NCBI GenBank assembly: GCA_036873135.1
Contig: JAPTYO010000010.1
Coordinates: 27,149,772 to 27,213,771, forward strand
Reading direction: 5' to 3'
DNA: 64,000 nt
DNA from: Clarkia xantiana subsp. parviflora
Lineage: Eukaryota > Streptophyta > Magnoliopsida > Myrtales > Onagraceae
In this document: one piece after another, positions 47,893-59,574 of the stretch
How the letters are laid out: the number at the start of each line of letters is the position of its first letter
Numbering within the stretch: the stretch's first letter is position 1
Position numbers and translations under genes: made by a program
Notes under the pieces: model-generated
The model's database searches: none
What the model saw: only the letters and a program-made list of their open reading frames with translations
Told to the model about the DNA's origin: nothing

Positions 47893-49483
47893 TTTCTTTT
47901 TCTAATAAGAATAATTAATGCCTTGGATCCCAAGTTTTATTATTGAATTAATTTTATTGGGTTTCTCTTGTGTTGCTTCAAAATGCTTCCAAGAGATGGT
48001 GATGGTTTGAAATCAAATATGAGGGTTATTTATATTTTGCTCTATCACGCTATAATTAGTTAGGAATCAAACAGAGACCCACTTATTTCTCTCACACGTC
48101 TAAATTAAGGTAAACGATCAATATTCTGAAAAACATATATTAATTTAAAAAACTAGAGAATTTAAGGTTTAATAAACAAATTTCTACCTTAAACCTTGAC
48201 AGACTTGCAAATCTTTTGAAGCTTATTTTAAAAAAAAAGGTCCAATCATGGCTAGAGTCGCCAAGGTCCGGCGACCAAAAACTGAATGTTACATGGTCGG
48301 CATATATATATGCTCATTTTTCATCAAATTTGATGGAAATTATAAAAAAATATGTTGCAATTCGATATGCAATTTGAAACTTTAAGTAGCAGTTTATATT
48401 TAAAAAAAAAAATCAAGTAGAAATTTGTATCTCATAAAATAAATAAAATTATGGTAAAATGTCATTTTCCCCATATATTCTATAACTTTATGTCTATTAT
48501 TTCTTAAACTTTGCCCAATTTTAATCTGGAATAGACTAAATATATCAATGACAATCATGCAATTACCACATATATATATATCTAGTATTAGTGACAAATA
48601 ATTTTTGTTAGAGCAGTATTTTTTTATTGAGAAATATGAAGTAACGAAATAAAAGCCTGTGACTAAAAATAATGTCAATAATAACATAAAAATATTCACC
48701 GTTAATATTTTATAAAGAGTAACAAATTATATCAATTATCACTAACACAAGTTTCTGTTGTGATGACTAAAATTCATGAGCTGTTGTAGTGAACTATAAT
48801 AAACAAAAATGTTATGTGGAGTGATAGTATTCCTAATTTTTTTTTTTAAGTTTCGAACTTACATCAAACTTATGGAATTGTGATTCATTATTCTCACGTT
48901 TGTTTTGTGAAATTCGCCTCGAAATGAAATCTCAATTTTAAACAGGTTGAAATACTAATTATTACCTCCACCCGTAAGAATAACTATTCATTAACTTAAG
49001 AAAATACATATTTCAACCGATATTAATGAACAACAAGTATACCGCTACGACTTATGTCAGCAACCATCCTGATTCTGACAGTCCACCATCTCAACTATAA
49101 CCGATCACCCAACTCTAGTCAGACACCACTTAACTCCGGTTGAAACTCATTAGGACGTCGAGGGTAGCAACCTCTGCAGCCGAAGAGCTCTGGTTGGGAG
49201 ATCTCCGACCACAACTGGGGCCATAAAGGCTCCATCAACTCCGGTCAGAGCCTCCAATTGGGGACATAAGGCTCCCAATTGGAGCTTGATCAAGCCCCCA
49301 CTTGGAGCCCCATGTGGCTAGAAGGCTCCGACCTGTGGCCCCATAGGTGGTCGTCGACGAGTTCTACAGTCGTCGTCGACCTATCCGGCGTTTTTTGGGG
49401 TTGCCGAAAACCATCTTACACGATGGTGGTTTAAAATAAAAAAAATTAAAGGGTAATTTAGTTTTGCATATCTAAGTCCTAGT
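47893..49483. other. Intergenic DNA between the two Ole e 6-like genes, left part
   Basis: The first 150 bp are the promoter of copy 1 (TATA at 48028-48035, minus). It is then AT-rich with no gene. Near 49040-49430 is a GC-richer block with CTCCAATTGGGG/CTCCCAATTGGAG inverted words and GTCGTCGACGA/TCGTCGTCGAC, which looks like the core of a decayed inverted-repeat element. Its ends were not resolved. Confidence 0.5.
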
Positions 49484-50171
49484 TAGGGCTGAGCATGGGA
49501 CGGATGGACGGGCTTTTTCTAAAAAATGGCCCGAGCCCTAAAACTAGGGTCACTTAATGGATGTCCCGAGCCCTATCCCGAGCCCTAGCTAGTAGGAAGA
49601 GGCCCGCCCGCCACGGGCCTACAGGGACTAGGGACAAATGGGACAAACCCAAATTCCTATCCAAGTTATAAAAAAAATCATACTCAATTTACTTAAACCA
49701 TAACTAAACACAGAACAACAACAAAGTTCAACACATACCACAAAGTTCACCATAAAACACCAAAATCACTCAAACATTTTGTCACTTGTAAGAACACCAA
49801 GTTCAACACATAACTTGATTCTCCAAAATAGTTCACCAAAGACCCAAAAACTAAGTTTTACCAAGACTCTAACACAAAGTCATCAACAATTCTGACATAA
49901 CAGGTTATAAATGCAAATTCCAGATCAAATGGAACTTCAACCTGAAACATCAATAAAGTTAACTTAACTAACTATAGTTTATAGCTAATTAGTTAGCAAA
50001 AAGGGACGGGACGGGTCTTTTGAGACTTCGTAAAAAATCCCTAATCCTAGCCCTAGCCCTAGTTGAGAAGAAAAGTCCTGCCCATTAGGGCTTGGGCACA
50101 ATTTTGGGACGGGTTTTTTGGGACGGGCTAGGGCGGGATTTTGAGCCTCTCGGGATATTTGCTTACCCCTA
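49484..50171. mobile_element. Non-autonomous hAT element with perfect 8-bp target duplication
   Basis: Left end TAGGGCTGAGCATGGGACGG. The right end on the minus strand is TAGGGGTAAGCAAATATCCC. GTCCTAGT flanks both sides exactly (49476-49483 and 50172-50179). The subterminal regions carry many GCCCGAGCCCT/GGGACGGG words. The 688-bp body has no transposase. Confidence 0.9.
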
Positions 50172-50406
50172 GTCCTAGTCTATATTTCTTATATCATGTT
50201 TTGTTACTAAACAATTTATATTTTTTTTCTTTTCCGGACTCATAATTCATATTCATCATTACTAATTCTCTATTCCTATTCCATTTGCCAAACATGCTAT
50301 AGAGAAAAACACACACCATTCGTATTATTATATTAAAAAATGAAGTACGGATTTTTATTATTTTTGCATGGGTCGTGCATGCAGAGAAGATCCCATACTT
50401 TTTTTT

Positions 50407-50587
50407 GGAGAAATTATTCGTTGCCACCGTTCCAACAGGTGTCAATGAGGTGGTGGCCCTCCACCCAATCACCTTCTGCCACGTGTCCAGGTAACTGTTA
50501 CTTTTTGCCAAATGTTAAAATGTAATTGGGTGGAGGGCCACCACCTCGTTGCCACATGTTGGAACAGTGGCAACAAATAATTTCTCC
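50407..50587. mobile_element. Short fold-back MITE in the promoter of Ole e 6-like copy 2
   Basis: 181 bp. The left arm GGAGAAATTATTCGTTGCCAC is complementary to the right arm GTGGCAACAAATAATTTCTCC. The inner arms GGTGGTGGCCCTCCACCCAAT and ATTGGGTGGAGGGCCACCACC also pair, so the whole element folds into one hairpin. It ends about 160 bp upstream of the TATA box at 50751. Confidence 0.85.
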
Positions 50588-50750
50588 GTCTTTTGGTACC
50601 AATTCAACGACTATAATATTCATTATTCATGTTGTAATTAAGATTTTGATCTATTCAACAATGTTTTAGTGAAATTAGTTAAGAAGTTAGGGTCCCCTAG
50701 CTATCTTTAGTGCATTTCCTAATTAGGTTGTCTCTCTCTAAAAAGAACAT

Positions 50751-50760
50751 TATATAAATA
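50751..50760 (+). promoter_or_regulatory. TATA box of Ole e 6-like copy 2
   Basis: TATATAAATA, 119 bp before the ATG at 50870. A similar TATAAATA word stands at a comparable distance from copy 1, so the core promoter seems to have been duplicated with the gene. Confidence 0.65.
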
Positions 50761-50869
50761 TCACTCATCAATCTTGCTAGCTCTCAGAAGCATCCAATAA
50801 GCAAGAATAAATAAAAGCAGCAAGCGTTTTACTTGTATCCCAAGTTTAACAACTTCTTTGTTGGAAACA

Positions 50870-51604
50870 ATGACGTCATTCAACAAGATGATTGTCGTGT
50901 TTGTAATCTACCTCTTCTTCACCTCTGCATTCCGCAACTGTGAGGCTGCCGAGAAATCTGCAGAAACACCCGTTGAGGCCGGAAAGTTCAAATCTTGCTT
51001 CACCACGTGTGTTGAGGAGTGCATTGCCAGCGGCCGTGGCTATTCTACCTGTGAGATGGGTTGTGATAATGACTGCACCACCAAGGAAGAATGGGGTACG
51101 TACATATATGTGGATTAAGAAACTAAAAACAACATTAACTATTAAGTTATGTTGTTAATCGTTATTCAGATTTAGAACATTGATATTCACTGTTCCAACT
51201 ATCAAATTTATTGTTTTTAAGTTTTTTTCGACTGATTTTGACGTTAAAATTGACATTTTAAGCAACAAAAACATATTAGTTTTTAATTTTTCAAAGTATC
51301 AGCTTTGTTGCTCATGCATGATTTATTTTGATTGGATGCTTAAAAGATATGTTTTTGCTTCGTCAAATTTAAGAGAAAAAAAGTAGATATTAATTAATCT
51401 GATAGTTGCGACACGAATATCGATATTAAAAGTACTTAAAACTGGAATAACAATTAGAAAAATAGGTCTGTCTTTAGATTCTTAACCCTATATATGTATT
51501 TATTGTGTGAATTAATAAATTTATAATAATGTATGAGGTTGTTGTTTTGTGCAGACATGGTAAATGACATGCTTAAGACACCTACACCTGCACCTGCAAA
51601 CTAA
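50870..51604 (+). CDS. Ole e 6-like cysteine-rich secreted peptide, copy 2
   Basis: Two exons, 50870-51095 and 51555-51604, GT-AG intron of 459 bp. The product is 91 aa. The start is the ATG giving MTSFNKMIVVF, which aligns with MAFNKLIVVF of copy 1. A signal peptide is followed by CEAAEKSAETP and the six-cysteine core (CFTTC, CEEC replaced by VEEC, CEMGCDNDC) with C-x3-C-x3-C-x9-C-x3-C-x3-C spacing. Exon 2 gives DMVNDMLKTPTPAPAN, a Pro/Thr-rich tail unlike the Lys-rich end of copy 1. The intron position and phase are identical in both. Expression and function are not visible from sequence. The intron is largely filled by a MITE. Confidence 0.87.
51121..51487. mobile_element. MULE-like MITE, family C copy 4, inside an intron
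   Basis: CTAAAAACAACATTAACTATT on the left and GATTCTTAACCCT on the right, with the family words CAGATTTAGAACATTGATATTC, GATGCTTAAAAGATATGTTTTT and TTAAGAGAAAAAAAGTAG. It occupies most of the intron of Ole e 6-like copy 2. Copy 1 of the gene has no such insertion. Confidence 0.75.
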
Positions 51605-52002
51605 CAGAAGCAAGTTTTTGCAAGGAGCGTTGATTAATTTACTTTCAATGTTAATGATTTTAATTATTTAATGTAATAAAAGTTTTGCTACATATATATT
51701 ATCATTTTTATCACAATTCCTCTTTAATTTATTTAGAGCTAGTTCTTCGACTATACTTTATCTCGGAAGTAAAAATGCTATTAAAAGTGATTAAAAAAAC
51801 GCTTGATAATTAATTGTTTAAAAAACAAACTAATTTAATGTTACACAACTGGGCAAAACAAAACTAAATACCAAATGAATAAGATCGAAAGTGATGTATC
51901 AACTATAAATCCATTGGATACACTTTCTTGTAAGGACTATTATACCTTATAAATTATAGGATACATCGGTCCTAACATGTAGCGTTTATGTGGTGAATCG
52001 GC
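51605..52002. other. 3' flank of Ole e 6-like copy 2
   Basis: Contains an AATAAAA word near 51674 that could serve as polyadenylation signal, then AT-rich DNA up to the Copia LTR. No other gene recognised. Confidence 0.5.
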
Positions 52003-52366
52003 TGATAGATTTTAAGCCTTAGCTATGGCGAAGGTGGAGAAGAAACGTCGCAAAGGAAAGGAGAAGAAGAGAGCAACACAAAACTTACAGATCATTGGAA
52101 CGAGTTCCTTCATTGGGTGGTTACTCACCTAATTTAACACTAAGGCAACCTAGACCGGGTCGGTCCGGGTTTAGCCCATAATCCATACAAAGAAGGAACC
52201 GAGCCCAATCCAAACACAAACAAATACAAGACCAATATCAAGTCTGGGACAAGCTAACAACAAACACCTAAACAAAAGAAAGAATAATAAACTAAGCAAG
52301 TCCAACTTTAACTCCACAGCCAATACTCCCCCTCAAGTTGGAAAGCGAGCTAACTTCAACTCCAAG

Positions 52367-53900
52367 TTATCTATCTTCTGCAGCAACATGACCTCCAAGC
52401 TCCCCCTCAAGTCCAACTGCTGGAAAGATGTTCTTCATCCCAATATTCCTTACCAGGAAATAATGTTGCTTGGATACCAAGGGCTTGGTAAACACATCTG
52501 CAACTTGATCATTTGTACCTACAAAAGCAAAACGCACAATGTCATCCAACAAACGTAAACGAGAAAAGTGACAATCAATCTCTATATGCTTCATGCATTC
52601 ATGGAAAATTGGATTTGAAGAAATTTTAACAGCTGCCTCATTGTCACAATATAGAGTAGGAGGATCAGAAAGCCCAAATCCAAGTTCAGACAATATAATC
52701 CTCAACCAAACCACCTCAGAAACAGCATGACCAATACTTTTATACTCAGCCTCTGCAGAGAACTTAGAAATAGTGTCATGTTTCTTTACTTTCCAAGAAA
52801 TTGGTGAGTTCCCTAGCTTAAAAAGATAACTTGTAAGAGAGAGTCGATATTCTGGACAATTGCCCCAGTCAGAGTCACAGTACCCAACAAGCTCAATCCT
52901 ACTATCACTAGCCAACAATATCCCCTTACCAACTCCACTTTTGACATAATGAACAATCCTCATAGAAACATCAAGATGAGATTTCTTGGGGCATTTCAAA
53001 AACTGACTTAAATGCTTAACAGCAAAAGGAATGTCAAGACGAGTAATAGTGAGGTAAATGAGTTTTCCTATCAGTCGCCTATAAGAAGAGACATCATCTA
53101 GGACTTTATCAGATCGGTTAACATGAAGAAAATAATCATAAACTTTGCTAGTCAGCCTGAGATTGATCTCCGTAGGGGTTTTAGCAGGTTTACACCCTGC
53201 CAAGCCAACCTGGTAGACCTACTAAAGTGCATATTTTATCTGTGAAAGGACGATCCCTCTATCAGATTTGGCAACTTCTATTCCTAGAAAGAAGTGAAGC
53301 TCTCCAAGATCTTTCATCTTGAAATTAGATTGCAAAACTTGTTTAAGCTCACTGATCAGCCTACTACTATTCCTTGTGATCAAGAGATCGTCAACATAAA
53401 TCAACATAACAACCATATGATCACCATCATGTTTGGTAAACAGGGAATAGTCATATAAAGATTGACAATAACCAACACGAATAAGAGAATCAGTTAACTT
53501 TAAATTTCATTGTCTTGAAGCCTTATTAAGGCCATACAAGAATTTTCTTAACCGACAAACAAGATATTCCCCCCAGGATTAGAAAATCCATGAGGTAAGG
53601 TCATATAAACCTTATCTGCCAAATCACCCTGCAAGAACGCATTATACACATCCATCTGAAACAAAGACCATTGCCTAATAATAGCAGCAATAGATAAGAT
53701 CAAGCGTACAATATGCATCTTATCAACAGGAGAGAAAGTTTCAAAATAATCAATCTCATATTGATGTTTAAAACTCTTTGAAACTAATCTGGCCTTTTAT
53801 CTTTCTAAAGAGTCATCATAATTGTATTTGAGTTTATAAACCCATTTAAAACCTATGGTCTTAGTTTGATGCTGCCAGTGGTCTTCCACACATTGAAGGA
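52367..53900 (-). pseudogene. Copia reverse transcriptase-RNase H remnant
   Basis: Terminal frame 52367-53203: a PTEINLRLTSK linker, YRRLIGKLIYLTITRLDI, the RNase H core (GYCDSDWGNCPE, SAEAEYKSI, LYCDNEAAVKI) and DVFTKPLVSKQH. The adjacent frame 53222-53416 has the catalytic LIYVDDLLITRNS and FKMKDLGELHFFLGIEV. Weaker N-terminal reverse transcriptase similarity runs on to about 53900 in broken frames. Non-functional. Confidence 0.85.
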
Positions 53901-53907
53901 GGTCTCT

Positions 53908-54348
53908 TTAAGAAACATTTAGACCCGTAAGGAAATGAAATAAGCGTTGATTTTCCTTATGATCTAAATTTTTCTTAAAGAGACTCCATTCAATGTGTGG
54001 AAGATCACTGGCAACATCAAACTCAGATAATAGGTTTTTCAGTTTCGTAAAGAAGGATGCTACTGAATCAAGACCCTGGCGAGCAGTAGTAATTTCACGA
54101 TGAATATGATAAACCCTAGATCTGTTGACTTTATCATATCTCTCTTTTAAATTCATCCAAACAAGATAAGCACTATCAAGATACATGATACCATCTTTAA
54201 ACTCATCAGCAAAAGAATTAATTATCCATCCTCTAACTACAGCATCACAACGATCCCAAAGACAGTGAAATTTCTCAAGATACGAATCCTTAGAACACGA
54301 ACTAGTAATAAATCCAAGCTTATTCTTTCCAAGAAGAATGATTTGCAT
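53908..54348 (-). pseudogene. Copia gag remnant (UBN2-type)
   Basis: 146-aa frame with the gag block typical of plant Copia elements: CLWDRCDAVVRGWIINSF, AYLVWMNLKERYDKVNRSRV, EITTARQGLDSVASFFTKLK and FHFLTGLNVS. It abuts the reverse transcriptase remnant directly, so integrase and protease were deleted. The gag N-terminus seems to start near 54480 in a different frame. Confidence 0.8.
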
Positions 54349-55160
54349 ACCACGACTTCATTTGCGATAATTCTCTATACCGGGCAATTTCAAAGCAATC
54401 AGACTTTGTCCAAAATTATCGGTACTATGGAGAAAGAGGGGGTGAAACGAATGAACCTCAGTGGAAAAATCGACGTTCACGACTCCTTCAGTTGCACCGA
54501 ATTGTTAGAATCTCGCCATCTGTTTTGTTCTTTGGATCAGCCATGTCGAATCGAGATGCACAGAGATGGCAAAAAGACAATCCAGAGAAAACCTAAAGAA
54601 GCCGCAAAGACGTCATTGAGAAAAATAAATTGAATCCGTTGATATAGATTCAAAAAGAAAAGTGTCACAGCAAGCGATTCCACATGCATGTAGAGAAATA
54701 ATAGCAGCGATCCGGAGAAGTCGAACCGACGGTGACGGTCAAACTTCTGGACGAGGAAGACGAACCAAATACGAGGTAAAGCAGCGGAGAAGACGACCAG
54801 GACCAAGGTTAGCAAGGCGAACCCTGCTGCTCTGATACCATGATAGCTTTTGGAAACCCTAGCGATGACGAAGGTGGAGAAGGAAACATCGCAAAGGAAA
54901 GGAGAAGAAAATAGCAACACAAAACTTGCGGATCATTGGAACTAGTTCTTTCACTGGGTGGTTCCTCACCTAATTTAACACTAAGGAAACCTAGACTCAG
55001 TCCGAGTTTAGCCCATAATCCGTACAAAAGAAGGAACCGAACCCAATCCAAACACAAACACAAACAAATACAAGCCCAATATCAAGTCCAGGCCAAGCTA
55101 ACAACAAACACCTAAACAAAAGAAAGAACAATAAACTAAGCAAGTCCAGCTTGAACTCCA

Positions 55161-55448
55161 AAACAAATACCGGCTACCAGTCCGGAGTTGACATGTGATA
55201 TTACTTCGCCACATGTCATTACATGATTGGTAGCCGACTCACCACGTATACGCCACGTGTTAGGACCAATGTATCCAGTAATTTATCTTTATACCTTTAG
55301 TACTTCAGACTCGAAAGTGGAAATTATGGAAATGATGTTCTATATAAAAAGACCCTATTTGTAATCAAATTTAAGATTACACTCATGCTTATTAAGTTTT
55401 CTATTTATTTTTTCAATCAATCGAGAAAAACGTATCATATATATATAT
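55161..55448. other. Short spacer between Copia and LARD-like element
   Basis: Holds an inverted repeat (GGCTACCAGTC and GATTGGTAGCC), ACGCCACGTGTTAGG with a CACGTG G-box (near 55251), and TATATAAAAAGACC near 55343. This could be a leftover promoter or LTR piece, but no gene follows. Confidence 0.4.
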
Positions 55449-56809
55449 TGTCGGACCTAAAATCTGACATAGGGCGATATGTTTTGAAAACGTGGATTTG
55501 AAAAGAGTCGCCACTAGTTATTAAGGCTAACTAGAATCCTAAATTACCTAAACAAATTAAACGCCTAGAAATAAAATTGGTCTACGATTAGAAATTCGAG
55601 TTCGGGGTTTCTATTACGAATTAAAAATATAATTTTTAATCACGCCGTTTCAGTACTCATTTCACTTAATTTGCCAATCTTATTGTTAATAAATTATAAA
55701 TAAATTCTAAGTACAAACAACAATAAACCTAATAATACTGACAATTATCACATACGATTGGATAGACACACAAGTTAACATGACGAACACACATAATTAA
55801 CCATTTATCATATAATTAATCTAAACTAGTCAAGTTTAAAACTATTTATATTAAATTAAATCTAATAATTTAGTGTATAAAAATAATAAAATAAACAATG
55901 TTATAACATGAGATTAATCTAGGATTATTTGTCCATAGCTAAATTAAGACTCAACCTAATTATTTCTAATATAATAAAATAAACAACAAAATATTACTAA
56001 TAATCAAATAATAATAAATAATAAAACATATATTAATAATAAATAATGAAATAAATAAACATAATAAGTATATTAATTTAAAAAAGAAAAAAGTAAAAAG
56101 TAAAAAGGAAACAGAGTTTGCATGACTTACCTGCGGACGGTGGGCAGAGGAGCTCCACGACGTAGCGAGACGGAAGGCGATGTTGATGACTGCGGGAAGC
56201 CGGTAACGGCAGTCGATGGGACCGGACGGCGCGGCTGAGGATCGATCAGGCGGCAAAGGGACTGGGATCTGACTGTTGGTCTTCGTCGGATTCTGAGTCT
56301 GGAGGTCAGGAGGACGGCGGACAGAGACCAGCGACCGAAGGACAGCGATGCCGGACGAGGGAACGCGGCGAAAGGCATGGCGGAGTGACCGAGTGGCGAC
56401 CGGCAGACAGCAATTCGGCAGGAGACGGGATGAAGAAGAAAAAAAATCACTAGAAGACGAAGTAGCACAGTTTTCGAGAACTGGTCTATTATTATTGATG
56501 TGGTGTTTTTTTCACCCTTTACATGTAGCTAGGAATCCTTATTTATACTAATCTAGACTAGAACTAATTAAGCAGTAAATTACACTGATTTATTCTCTTA
56601 ATAAATGCTAAATATTTTGAACATTAAATACAAATATTCAGAAAATATACTCTGTAATAAATACAGATAACTATCATAATTTAAACTAAGCCTATTTTAG
56701 CAACCCCGTGACCTTCCATATTTAAATACTTCCATTTTTAAAAGCGTTACACATAACATTTTTGAACGTGTTATATACGTGTCGCGCGTACCAAAATTAG
56801 GTGTTTACA
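55449..56809 (-). mobile_element. 3' LTR of the LARD-like element (1361 bp)
   Basis: Pairs with 61049-62404 over its full length. On the minus strand, U3 holds a TATA box (TATAAATAAGG, plus about 56538-56548). This is followed by a GC-rich 340-bp island that ends in a consensus splice donor CGCAG|GTAAGTC (plus about 56131), then an AT-rich remainder. Confidence 0.88.
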
Positions 56810-56969
56810 ACTTGCCCCTCTTTGGACGGACTCCCGTAGAATGCATTCGAGGGGGTTTGTCCAAAGACGAGTAAACACTAATTTTGGCTAGGAAGTATAT
56901 CTTCTTCCGGGTCTTCAAGTCTCCAAGGTGGCCTTTGGCTTTATTGACGGACATCACTAAAGAAAACCT

Positions 56970-58270
56970 TATTGGTAGTGCGAAATGTAGAGCTTCCAGC
57001 GGCAGTGCGGAAAATAAGAGCCTCCAGTGGCGGTGCGGAAAAGTAAAGCCTCGGTCGGCGGTGCCCCTGTTGACGGTTCTTCCGTTGGCGGTGCGTAAAA
57101 GTAAAGCCTCCAGTGACGTGCAGTAACGAAAAGCCTCCAGTGGCGTGCAATAACGAAAAAACCTTGATCGACGATGCCTCCAGTGGCGAGCGACAATGAA
57201 AAGCTTCCAGTGGCGTGCAATAAAATAAAACCTTAATCGACGATGCGTCCAGTGGCGAGGGATAAGGAAAAGCCTCCAGTGGCATGACTTGCGAATGCTA
57301 GATACTAAGGCTCGTTTCTCAGGGGTGACTCTCAGAAAGCTGGAAAACTTCAGGTCCTGATTATCGGTCGTGACTCTCGGAAAGCTGGAAAACTACAGAT
57401 CCCGATTGTCGGTTGTGACTTGCGAAGGCTGAACTTCAAAGACTCCGTTCGTCGGGTTGTGACTCTCAGCTGGAAAACTTCAGGTCCTGATTGTCGGTTG
57501 TGACTTGTAGGAACAGACTGTAACATTCCTACTCATCTTTGAATGGTGAGTTGCAAGAGCAGACTGTAACCGTCCCGCTTGCCGTGAAGTTGACTTGGAA
57601 GATGCTGAGTCGCATGAATGTTTGTCCATAATTTTTGCCTAAATTGCGCATGGTGCGACAATTTAGCGGGATCTTTTTTTTTTTTTGAGAATTTCTCTTA
57701 TATTCTCTCCTTTTGCCACGGTCGATTGAGAGATTTCCTACCGTGCCCCTCGGTTTTTTTTATTTTATCTCATTTTGCCATGATTGCAATTTCTGAATTT
57801 GCAACCATGCCTCTCATTTTCTGATTTTGACTAGGCCGCCCTTTCGGGTTTTCAACCTAGCGGAAGTACTCTTTATTTGGTAGCCGATTAAACGGTCGAT
57901 GTGACCCGTACTTTATTTTCCGTCTCGATGCGGGAGTATTTGTAGCCGTTTGGAGGGTGGTTGTGACCCTTTTCTCACCGTCTTCAATGTTGTTAGAGCT
58001 CTTTTTATTGTACCCGTTTAGAGGGACAACTGTGACCCTTTTTTTATTTTCCCGCCCTCACCGGGTTCACGGGATCACTATTTTTGTGTAGCCATTTGAA
58101 GGGTGTCTGTGGCCCTTTCTTTGTAGTCGTTTTAGGGACGACTGTGACCCTTTTTATTTGTAGTTGATTTAGGGACAACTGTGACCCTTTTATTTCTTCA
58201 CTACTCTCACAAAATTTGCATGAACACTCTTTTTAATTTTCTCGGTAGCCAATTAAAGGGCAGTTGTGAC
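56970..58270. repeat. Three consecutive minisatellites inside the LARD-like element
   Basis: About 56985-57290: units of 20-35 bp around GCCTCCAGTGGCG. About 57310-57510: units of 50-60 bp around TGTGACTCTCGGAAAGCTGGAAAAC. About 57880-58265: units of about 40 bp around TAGCCGTTTGGAGGGTGGTTGTGACCC. Open frames that follow these repeats are artefacts of periodicity. Confidence 0.75.
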
Positions 58271-59574
58271 CCTAAAGAAAAATGATTTTTTTTTCTTCTT
58301 TTTTTTTGCTTTTTTTTTTTTTTTTTCAGTTCACATTTTGCCATGACTGCCCCTGCGGGTTTTCAATCATGCCCATCTCCCTATTTTTTGCCTAGGTCGC
58401 CTTTACAGGTTTTCAACCTAGCGGGAATTTTTTTTTTCTCTTTCATCTTTGTTTTTTTTCAATTGAAATGAAAATTTACAAAAACTAATTAACAACAATT
58501 ATGTACATGCCCCTAGTGGCAAATTAAAACTTCTGAATACACATGACCTTTTTTTTTTATGATGACTCGAGTCATAACAAATTGATTATGTCGACGTCTT
58601 GGGTTGAGTACTCTCTGATGGAAGACATCGACAATAATGATTTCTTCTCTCGACTTCTCAAATGCTCTTTTATTAGCACGTTCGATCTTCATGGGATCTC
58701 AATCATTTTGAATGATCTCTTCATCTCTTGATATTTTCTCATCTTCGGTCATGCTCGATCTTAATGGGAGATGCCCCTTGATTAGCACTGGCCGGTTTAG
58801 ACATTGTCGCAAAGCGTATGTATGACCCGGATGATGTCGAGTTTGGCCAGGAAGGTCGCAAATGTGAAGACTGTCTGAAGTGATTGAGACAAGCTCGGCG
58901 GTTGGCATCAGAACGGTCGACGAGCAAAGAGTCATGCGCTGGATGTGCGCTTCCGGGGTCTTGATTAGAATAATTGTCAGAGCTGCAAGAAGAGTAAAAA
59001 AGCATTTAAATTTCGAGAATAAAGTTAATCATGACTTTTCATACCTGGGTATTGGATATCTCGAGTGGGCAATTTGTTCTTCGTGCAACTTGATGGCTGC
59101 ATGTTCTTTTTTTGTTGCCCCATTTGGCTGGCAGAACTTATATGTACAAGATACCTGACCAAGGATAACTGAAAAGACCAAACATAAAAGTTAGTATAAA
59201 GAATAAAAGAAGTCATGCATGATTTTTCTGAAAAATTTCTAATGTCATTCATTTCATATTTTTGATTACTTTTTGAAAATGATTCAAAATTTATGATTTA
59301 AGGTGATTTGCACCATCATGGAGTTTAGTTGGTTCGCTGAGTGCACTATCTGTCTCGAACGCAGGAAAGATGTTCAAAACAAAGTTTTTTTTAAAAAAAG
59401 TTTCTCGTTCTTTGTTTAAACTCCGCACAGTTAAACTATTTTCTCAAAAAATAGAATCAAATCTCTTTTTTAAAACGCTAGCTCATGCGAATGTTGAGAC
59501 GATCTTGCCGAAAAAAGTGAAATACACATTGGATAAAAACGAATGACACTTTGATTTTTTTTTTTTTTTAAATG

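Larger units (their letters stand above)
52003..55160 (-). mobile_element. Copia element with both LTRs, internally deleted
   Basis: LTRs of about 314 and 320 bp at 52003-52316 (3') and 54841-55160 (5'). On the minus strand the 5' LTR ends ...CTATCA. It is followed directly by a tRNA-iMet primer-binding site TGGTATCAGAGCAGCAGG (plus 54823-54840). A polypurine tract TTGAGGGGGAGTATTGGC precedes the 3' LTR. The interior is only 2.5 kb because protease and most of integrase are gone. The LTRs differ at several positions, so the insertion is not recent. No clear target duplication. Confidence 0.88.

Noticed and set aside
56127..56468. Possible 113-aa protein gene in the LARD-like LTR
   Set aside because: Arg/Pro/Ser-rich composition follows from GC-rich DNA, and no family is recognised. 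Kept only as part of the splice-donor island finding.
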